A DNA stretch of 31,079 nucleotides, from contig DJWH01000067.1 of NCBI GenBank assembly GCA_002441525.1, positions 11,576-42,654 of the forward strand, read 5' to 3'. Below the pieces are notes generated by a model. It made no database searches, was not told the origin of the DNA, and saw only the letters and a list, made by a program, of their open reading frames with translations. The stretch comes from Acholeplasmataceae bacterium UBA6235 (GTDB taxonomy: Bacteria; Bacillota_I; Bacilli_A; Acholeplasmatales; UBA5453). Below are positions 21,418 to 28,512 of the stretch, in pieces; the stretch's first letter is position 1, and each line of letters opens with the position of its first letter. The translations under genes and the position numbers were made by a program.

Positions 21418-24400
21418 ATGAAGTCGAATCAACACACCACTTTCATTCAAAAGAATTATCAAAAACAAAAACCATTCTCATCCTTTTTACCAGGGATTGC
21501 AGGTAAAAAAGGGATTCCACTATGGAGTTTTTATGTAAATAGAGGTCAGGTCATTACCAGTTTTGGTCGACGTGACAAGAATGGCGCAATCTTAGAGTTT
21601 TTCCCAGCCAACGCGGCTTATATGTACACCAAAACGATTGGATTTAGAACATTCATTCGTGTCGACGGGATCATCTATGAATTTTTCAAAGAAGATGGTC
21701 TAAATCAAACGCTTTATGTCGAACGCGATTCGGTGTCTATTTCAGAAGTCAATGAAGCCATTCAGATCAAAGTGACGGTTAAATACTTCACCTTACCAAA
21801 TGAAAAGATTGGCGCACTTGTTCGAAAAGTAACCTTTGAAAACTTATCCTTATCCAAGAAACACATAGAAGTCTTGGATGGATTGACACAAATATTGCCT
21901 TCAGGGATTGATTACGGCGGTTTCAAAGCCATCTCAAACCTATTACAATCTTGGATGGATGTCGATTTTAATCCAGGCTATGCATTTTATAAATTAAGAG
22001 CATCTACAGGTGACTCGGCAGAAGTCAGTGAAGTCACCGATGGTAATTTCTACATATCTAAATTAGAAAACGAAACCGTGAAGATCATCGCGGATACAAA
22101 ATTGGTATTTGATACCGATACATCATTCTCTAAACCTTATGGTTTTATGTACCATGGGTATGACGCATTCAAAGATAAACCTCAAGTCGTTGTCAACCAA
22201 GTACCGTGTGCTTTCAGTTTATTTGCATGCGAGCTAGACAAAGTCGTGACATTGAATACTTTGGTTGGTTATACATCCGATAAAAATTTACTCGACGAAT
22301 ACGTCGAAAAACTCAATACCAGTTATCTCATGTCAAAAGACAAAGAGAACAATGAGTTACACCGTGAATTAACCAGTGCCATTGATACCGAAACGGCAGA
22401 ACCACTGTTTGATGCGTATTTAAAACAATGTTACTTAGATAACTTGTTGCGTGGTGGTGAACCATTCCCGATTGAAACCAAATCAGGGGTAGCCAGCTAT
22501 CACTTATTCAGTCGCAAACATGGTGACTTAGAAAGAGATTATAATTTCTTCGTCATTGAACCTGAGTATTATTCTCAAGGCAATGGTAACTTTAGAGACG
22601 TTTTACAAAACAGACGCAGTGATACCTTATTCCATAGTTTCGTTAAGGACCACAACCTATGGCACTTCGCTTCATTGATCAGCGCTGATGGTTATAACCC
22701 ATTATCGATTGAAGGTATTCAATTCGAATATCAAGGTAAAGTCGTTTATAAGGGACTGGATGGTTTCATTCAAAAACCATTTACCCCAGGTTCGATTTAT
22801 AAAAAGTTAATCGACCTTGGTTATGATGATGAACAAGCTGAAAATACGATGAAAGTGATTTTAAAAGAATCTACCCCAAACATCAAAGCAAGTTTCGGTG
22901 AAGGTTATTGGAATGACCACTTCACTTACATCTATGATTTGATTGAAGGCTATCTCGATATTTATCCTGAAACAGAACAAGCGTTGTTGTTTGAAAAGAA
23001 AGTGTATCGTTTCTTTGATAACCATACCGATGTCTTACCGAGAAGTGAAAAGACCGTTTTAACCAAAGATGGTAAAGTTAGACAATATGGCGCACTTGCA
23101 CATCATCATGGGCATTCAGACTGGTTACTCATTCAAAATAAACCGGTTGAAGTCACTTTAGCATCTAAACTGCTCACCCTTGTATTGAATAAATATGGAT
23201 TATTAGATCCCGCTGGTATTGGTTTATCGTATGACGCGAACAAACCCGGCTGGAACGACGCGATGAATGGTTTACCTGGTTTGTTCGGTTCAGGCGTTTC
23301 TGAAATGTTTGAATTAAAGCGTTTAAACCAATATGTCTTGAATGCTTTCAAACAACATCCAGCGAACCACATCGAAGTATTGACACCTCTGGTTGATTTA
23401 ATTCGTGCCTATGAATCGCTCCATGGCGAAGGCCACCAACTTTGGGATCAAAGAACCACTGCATTAGAAACCTATCGTGAGGCATTAAAACAACCATTAT
23501 CGCTAAGCTGGATCGATACCAAAGCCGCTGTTCGTGTATTAGAAAGAATTCAAGCGGATTTGGAAGTTGCAGAAAGAAGAGCCCATGAGATTGACCCAGT
23601 ATACCCAACCTACCTCACGTATGAAGCGGTTAGATATGAGCCCATTTTAGACAATGGTCAACCTAAGATTGGTAATTACAAACTACCATTGGTTAAAGTA
23701 CTCGAGTTTAAGATGAACCCAATCCCGGCATTCTTAGAAGCACCTGCACGTTATTTAAAACAAACCAAAGATGTCGCACAAGCCAGAGCCTTATATCAAA
23801 CGATTAAAGGCACCGAATTGTATGATGCTAAGATGAAGTTCTATCAAACCAGTGTTTCACTCGATGCGTATTCCAATGAGATTGGACGTATCCGTGCATT
23901 CACCAAGGGTTGGTTAGAAAGAGAATCGAACTTCTTGCACATGACTTATAAGTATTTGCTCGGGTTGTTAAAAGCTGGTCTTTATGATGAGTTCTACAAT
24001 GAAATGGATACCAATATGGTTTGCTTCATGGACCCAGAGGTCTATGGCCGCTCACCACTTGAAAACTCCAGTTTCATCGCTACCTCAACCAACCCAGATC
24101 CGAAAAAACATGGTCAAGGGTTCGTATCTAGATTGTCTGGTTCAACCGCGGAAATGTTGTCGATGTATAAAGAAATGTTCATCGGTAAACATCCATTCAC
24201 CGTTGTTGACAATCAATTGGTTCTATCGTTCAAGCCAATCTTGAACAAACGATTTTTTAAAGAAGGCAAAGTATCCTTTAAATTCTTTAATACGAAAGTC
24301 ACGTATATCAACCCGCTCGGATTGAATACGTATGACAAAGCAGCACGCATTACCGATATTGAAGTCATCGATGCATTCGGTTCACACTGGATCAAAGGTG

Positions 24401-24486
24401 ATCAATTGACCCAATTGGCATCAAATGTTCGCTCCGGCGGCATTGATCAAATAAATGTATACATAAATAGGGAGGAAGCCAAATGA
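21418..24486 (+). CDS. Large GH94-related beta-glucan phosphorylase (GH161/GH149 type)
   Basis: 1022 residues, no signal peptide. Start ATG 21418 follows GGAGG by 5 bases; an in-frame GTG at 21370 would put operator O3 inside the coding region and is rejected. The architecture is that of clan GH-Q phosphorylases: N-terminal beta domain (WSFYVNRGQVITSFGRRDKN, about 36-55), (alpha/alpha)6 barrel with HHHGHSDWLLIQ and the catalytic motif KPGWNDAMNGLPG (general acid Asp614), and a C-terminal beta domain. It is about 190 residues longer than the GH94 enzyme next door and only distantly similar. Length, the WNDAMNG motif and context suggest the beta-1,3-glucan phosphorylase families GH161 or GH149, which act on longer oligosaccharides; the family number is my inference. 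It overlaps the lipoprotein gene by 4 bases. Confidence 0.85.
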   Translation: MKSNQHTTFIQKNYQKQKPFSSFLPGIAGKKGIPLWSFYVNRGQVITSFGRRDKNGAILEFFPANAAYMYTKTIGFRTFIRVDGIIYEFFKEDGLNQTLYVERDSVSISEVNEAIQIKVTVKYFTLPNEKIGALVRKVTFENLSLSKKHIEVLDGLTQILPSGIDYGGFKAISNLLQSWMDVDFNPGYAFYKLRASTGDSAEVSEVTDGNFYISKLENETVKIIADTKLVFDTDTSFSKPYGFMYHGYDAFKDKPQVVVNQVPCAFSLFACELDKVVTLNTLVGYTSDKNLLDEYVEKLNTSYLMSKDKENNELHRELTSAIDTETAEPLFDAYLKQCYLDNLLRGGEPFPIETKSGVASYHLFSRKHGDLERDYNFFVIEPEYYSQGNGNFRDVLQNRRSDTLFHSFVKDHNLWHFASLISADGYNPLSIEGIQFEYQGKVVYKGLDGFIQKPFTPGSIYKKLIDLGYDDEQAENTMKVILKESTPNIKASFGEGYWNDHFTYIYDLIEGYLDIYPETEQALLFEKKVYRFFDNHTDVLPRSEKTVLTKDGKVRQYGALAHHHGHSDWLLIQNKPVEVTLASKLLTLVLNKYGLLDPAGIGLSYDANKPGWNDAMNGLPGLFGSGVSEMFELKRLNQYVLNAFKQHPANHIEVLTPLVDLIRAYESLHGEGHQLWDQRTTALETYREALKQPLSLSWIDTKAAVRVLERIQADLEVAERRAHEIDPVYPTYLTYEAVRYEPILDNGQPKIGNYKLPLVKVLEFKMNPIPAFLEAPARYLKQTKDVAQARALYQTIKGTELYDAKMKFYQTSVSLDAYSNEIGRIRAFTKGWLERESNFLHMTYKYLLGLLKAGLYDEFYNEMDTNMVCFMDPEVYGRSPLENSSFIATSTNPDPKKHGQGFVSRLSGSTAEMLSMYKEMFIGKHPFTVVDNQLVLSFKPILNKRFFKEGKVSFKFFNTKVTYINPLGLNTYDKAARITDIEVIDAFGSHWIKGDQLTQLASNVRSGGIDQINVYINREEAK

Positions 24487-26993
24487 AAAAAACATTTATG
24501 TTGTTAGTATTAACGGTTTTAAGTGTTGTAGCATTGGTCGCTTGTCAAGAAGAAGCCAAGTTGACTAAGATTACGTTCACAGGCGTAACCGACGTTACAG
24601 ACATCGCTTACGGTACAGAATTCAACGTTCTTACCGGTGTTAAAGCGATTGGTGACGATAACAAAGATTATACAGATCAAATCACTGTACAATCGGTTGC
24701 GACCATTTCAGAATCAGGCGTTTTAGATACCCAAACCGTGGGTGTTGCAGCAGTTAAATATGTCGTAACTGTAGGCAATGTCACTGGTGAAAAGTGGCGT
24801 TATCTAACCGTATTAAACCCAACTGCAGTTGAAGGCGAAATGCTTATCAACGGAGACTTCTCCGGTGGTACAGGTGGATGGACAGACCCGAATGTCAACT
24901 ATATCGCAGATGGCGCAGAAATGACCATTTCTGCTGAAGATGGTGCTTTAAAAGTAGAAGTTGTTGCAGGTGCCAACGTTTATACCCCTCGTTTCGGACA
25001 AATGAACGTGCCATTTGAACTCAACAAAACTTACCAAGTATCCTTCAGAGCGAAATCATCTGTTGAAAAGACCATTAACCTACAAGTTGGTGAATTGTTA
25101 ACCTCATCTCCTTGGTTTACAGATTTCAAACCTGGTCAAACTGAAAATAGATTAATTACCACTGAATGGGCAACTTATTCTTACAAGTTCACTCACAAGT
25201 TAGACAACAAACGTGGTGGTATCTTATTTGAATTAGGTAAATTAGGCAACGATCAAATCAATGCAACTATGTGGTTTGATGACATTGAAATTACCGAATC
25301 TACACCAGATGCAGACACTGTAGCACCTACATTCTCAGGCTTAACCGCTGAAAGATCCGTACTTATTGGTGCATCATTCGACCCACTAGCTGGCGTTACC
25401 GCATTTGACGTTGTTGACGGTGATGTTACTGACAATATCGTTGTTGTCATTAAAGACGCTTCACAAGCTGTTGTTACTGCAGTTGATACTTCAGTTGAAG
25501 GCACATTCACATTAGAATATGCGATTGAAGATGAAGCTGGCAATGAAGCAACCTTCACAGTTACATTATCCGTTTTAGGTATGTTATTCTCTGAAACAAA
25601 CATTCTTAAGAATGGTGACTTCGCTGCACCACTCGATGAAACCACACCAGAATGGACCACATGGGGTCAAGACTGGGGTAATGTCGCTGTATTTACAGGT
25701 TCTATCGTAGATGGCGCTTACCAAATGGACATTACAAATCCTGGTGATGCAGGTACTTGGTCTGTTCAATTTGTTCAAAAAGTTGATCTCGTTGAAGGTG
25801 TCACATACCGTGCGTCCTTTGATGTGAAATCTTCTGTAGCAAGAGACATTGACTTTGTGGTTACTCAAGACGTTACTTATTATGAACACTTCAAACAAGC
25901 TGGTATTCAATTAACCACTGAATTCCAAACATTCCAATATGTATTTACAGTCGATAAGACCACTGATAATACGAAGTTTGAATTTGATTTAGGTGCTACA
26001 CCAAACGCTGCACCTTCAATCATCACTTTTGATAACATCAAGTTACAAGAAGCAGTGTTAGATCCACTACTAGTCAATACAGAATTTGACGCCCTTGGAT
26101 GGCAAGGTTTCTACAACGATTGGGAAGGCTCAATGGCATCTCTATCCGTTGTTGATGGCGAATTCAAGTATTCATTGACTAAGTATACCAATGGTTCTGC
26201 AGGTTACTTATTACAATTAATCTATGGTACTAAATTAGTCCTTGAACCAAACACAACTTATACATTCACATTCGATGCATATGCATCTAAAGATTTAACA
26301 TTGAACCCATTCTTCACTCAAGGGGATGCTGCTGGTTGGAACAATATCGTTACTTCTGGTACAGTCGCAATCACAACCACTAAGGCTACTTATACTGTGA
26401 CTGCAACTACAGGTGAAGGCGTTGCGTTACCATTTGAACTTAAGTTTGAATTCGGTACACAATTCGCACCGTTTGAATCTGGTGATGAATTCATTATGTG
26501 GGATAACCTATCCTTCAAGAAGGCTGAAGGCCCTGAATTATTAATGAATGGTTCTGCACAAGAAGTCTTACAATGGACTTATGACAACTCCGGTGGTGCT
26601 ACTGGTAACATGCAATTAGTCGATGGTAAAGCTGTTGTTACAGTTGAAACCTTAGGCGCAGCATATCAACCTCATATGTACCAAATGCTTTCTGGCTTAA
26701 AAGCTGGTAACTACATGCTTAAAGTGGTTGTTAGTTCTTCAGTTGCTAGAGACCTTAGAGTAAACTTTGTAGTTCCTGCATGGGGTTATTCATCCATTAT
26801 CCCTGGTGGATCACATGATTTCGCAGTTGAAGTAGACACTGAAAAAGTCGTTTACGTACCTTTCACAGTCGCTAATGACATCACTGATCAAGTGAAGTTT
26901 GAATTTGACTTTGGTACACTTGGTGGCGAACTCATCAGCTTACCTGGTACATTCACTATTTCTGAAATTCTACTTTACCAAGTCATAGCATAG
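24483..26993 (+). CDS. Surface lipoprotein with four CBM4/9-like modules and Ig-like domains
   Basis: 836 residues. Lipoprotein signal with lipobox ending at Cys21 (ALVAC), so it is tethered to the outer face of the membrane. It then holds an Ig-like segment (about 27-112), a carbohydrate-binding-like module a (about 118-273; NGDFSGGTGGW ... WFDDIEIT), a DUF5011-type bacterial Ig domain (about 278-368; DGDVTDNI, EYAIEDEAGNEATFTV), and modules b (374-523), c (529-683) and d (685-836). Each module opens with an N-G/T-(D/E/S)-F/A turn and Trp-rich strand and ends in a W/F-D-(D/N)-(I/L) strand, the CenC (CBM4/9) pattern. No catalytic domain is present. The probable role is binding of beta-1,3-glucan at the cell surface and presenting it to the importer. 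Co-translated with the phosphorylase (4-base overlap); the SBP gene follows after 9 bases. Confidence 0.85.
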   Translation: MKKTFMLLVLTVLSVVALVACQEEAKLTKITFTGVTDVTDIAYGTEFNVLTGVKAIGDDNKDYTDQITVQSVATISESGVLDTQTVGVAAVKYVVTVGNVTGEKWRYLTVLNPTAVEGEMLINGDFSGGTGGWTDPNVNYIADGAEMTISAEDGALKVEVVAGANVYTPRFGQMNVPFELNKTYQVSFRAKSSVEKTINLQVGELLTSSPWFTDFKPGQTENRLITTEWATYSYKFTHKLDNKRGGILFELGKLGNDQINATMWFDDIEITESTPDADTVAPTFSGLTAERSVLIGASFDPLAGVTAFDVVDGDVTDNIVVVIKDASQAVVTAVDTSVEGTFTLEYAIEDEAGNEATFTVTLSVLGMLFSETNILKNGDFAAPLDETTPEWTTWGQDWGNVAVFTGSIVDGAYQMDITNPGDAGTWSVQFVQKVDLVEGVTYRASFDVKSSVARDIDFVVTQDVTYYEHFKQAGIQLTTEFQTFQYVFTVDKTTDNTKFEFDLGATPNAAPSIITFDNIKLQEAVLDPLLVNTEFDALGWQGFYNDWEGSMASLSVVDGEFKYSLTKYTNGSAGYLLQLIYGTKLVLEPNTTYTFTFDAYASKDLTLNPFFTQGDAAGWNNIVTSGTVAITTTKATYTVTATTGEGVALPFELKFEFGTQFAPFESGDEFIMWDNLSFKKAEGPELLMNGSAQEVLQWTYDNSGGATGNMQLVDGKAVVTVETLGAAYQPHMYQMLSGLKAGNYMLKVVVSSSVARDLRVNFVVPAWGYSSIIPGGSHDFAVEVDTEKVVYVPFTVANDITDQVKFEFDFGTLGGELISLPGTFTISEILLYQVIA

Positions 26994-27002
26994 GAGATAT
27001 CT

Positions 27003-28445
27003 ATGAAAAAATTATTTGCACTACTCGTTATTTCATTATTTGCATTGACACTCGCCGCTTGTAATGGCGGCGGTGGCAATACCGTTAAATACATTGAATT
27101 AACTTACGCTGACTGGGGTGATCCAGTGTTCAATCAACGTATGATTGACAAATTCATGGAAAAATACCCTAACATCACTGTTACATTAAGACAAGACATT
27201 ACCGGTTCAGGTGCAACCTTTACTGGGAACCTCGTAACAGCAGCACAAGCTGGTCTATTACCTGACGTATTCGCAACCGATAACGTACCAACCGTCGTTA
27301 GAGCTGGTTTGACCTTAGATGTTGCTGATTTATGGGACGCTGACTCAGATACCGAAATGGTATATGAAGATGTTGCTAAAACTGCGGTTTATAACGGTCA
27401 CAGATATGCGGTACCTAGTTTCCAATTCTTAAAAGGTATTTTCATTAACTTGGATATTTTTGAAGAATCTGGTCTACAATCTGTTTCTGGCAAATATCGT
27501 TTAGACGCTGATGGTTATCCTGTTAAAGACTGGACCCATTCAGAATTCGTTGAAATTGCAAAAGCAATTACCAACTATGATATTCAAAACGTTGAAAACT
27601 TAGTCATCGGTTTTGATACATGGTACGGTTCACCAGACTTCCAACAAGTATGGCCAATGATGAACTCCACCCGTTTCGGTTACGATACATGGGATGGCGA
27701 AAAGTTCAACTATACCTCCACTGAATGGATTGATGCGATGCGTGCTAAAGTTGAAATCGACAACTACGAACTCAACTTAGGTGTGACTTCACGTTATCCA
27801 ACTGCTGACTGGGAAAATACCCCTGCACTTCAAACCTATGTCATCCAATCCGGTTATGCCGCAATGGATATCGAAGGTTCATGGCAATTCTGGGTCATCC
27901 AAGAAGCACAAGATCAAGGAATCAACATGGGCTTCTGGCCTTATCCATCGGGTTCCGAAGGATTATTCCCACCAACCATTCTTGACTACCAAGCCATTTC
28001 TAGCCAAACTGCTCACCCAGAAGAAGCTTATCTACTTGCTAAATGGATGACATTTGGACAAGACGGATGGAACGCTCGTTTAGATTTATATGAAGAAGAC
28101 AAAGCCGCTGCAGAAGCTGCTGGTCAAACCCCTAAATATCTAGACCGCTTCCCAGTCGCTGCTTATCCTGGCGTATGGGAAAGAGTTGCTGACTTAGTCG
28201 ACGGTATCCCTGGTATTGAATACACATTGGACAGAATTGAAAATGCACGTCCTGACCTTGACAAATGGTTAGCCGGCTATAAAGATTTCTGGGCATGGGT
28301 AAGCGATACTGAAAACAACCCTTGGAGCTGGACTGCATTACAAACAGCTGGTCCTAACTCAGTAGCTGCATTCGCAGAACAATGGAATTTAAAAGCAAAT
28401 GAATTGGTACAACAAGAAATTGCCAATTTAGGTAAAGACGAATAA
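27003..28445 (+). CDS. Sugar ABC transporter substrate-binding lipoprotein
   Basis: 480 residues. The lipoprotein signal has Cys20 in LTLAAC, followed by a Gly-rich linker (NGGGGN). The mature part is a family-1 extracellular solute-binding protein: YADWGDPVFNQRMIDKFMEKYPNITV at the start of lobe 1, AAQAGLLPDVFATDN, hinge crossings, and many Trp/Tyr residues suited to stacking against glucose rings. It probably binds laminari-oligosaccharides for import. Its RBS AGGAGA overlaps the stop of the CBM lipoprotein gene. A strong hairpin without T tract follows, a common arrangement for raising binding-protein mRNA above that of the permeases. Confidence 0.93.
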   Translation: MKKLFALLVISLFALTLAACNGGGGNTVKYIELTYADWGDPVFNQRMIDKFMEKYPNITVTLRQDITGSGATFTGNLVTAAQAGLLPDVFATDNVPTVVRAGLTLDVADLWDADSDTEMVYEDVAKTAVYNGHRYAVPSFQFLKGIFINLDIFEESGLQSVSGKYRLDADGYPVKDWTHSEFVEIAKAITNYDIQNVENLVIGFDTWYGSPDFQQVWPMMNSTRFGYDTWDGEKFNYTSTEWIDAMRAKVEIDNYELNLGVTSRYPTADWENTPALQTYVIQSGYAAMDIEGSWQFWVIQEAQDQGINMGFWPYPSGSEGLFPPTILDYQAISSQTAHPEEAYLLAKWMTFGQDGWNARLDLYEEDKAAAEAAGQTPKYLDRFPVAAYPGVWERVADLVDGIPGIEYTLDRIENARPDLDKWLAGYKDFWAWVSDTENNPWSWTALQTAGPNSVAAFAEQWNLKANELVQQEIANLGKDE

Positions 28446-28457
28446 CAAATCCATGAT

Positions 28458-28488
28458 TCAAGAGGGCAACCAACCACTGCCCTCTTGA
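28458..28488 (+). other. Intercistronic hairpin after the binding-protein gene
   Basis: Perfect 11-base arms TCAAGAGGGCA (28458-28468) and TGCCCTCTTGA (28478-28488) with a 9-base loop. It is followed by TATCATATC rather than a T run, so full termination is unlikely. It probably shields the upstream binding-protein message from 3' decay or partially attenuates the downstream genes. Confidence 0.75.
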
Positions 28489-28512
28489 TATCATATCTAT
28501 TGGAGGAAATCT

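Noticed and set aside
25253..25660. 135-codon open frame on the minus strand
   Set aside because: Low-complexity Ser/Thr/Val shadow of the repetitive CBM lipoprotein gene, with no RBS and no family resemblance.
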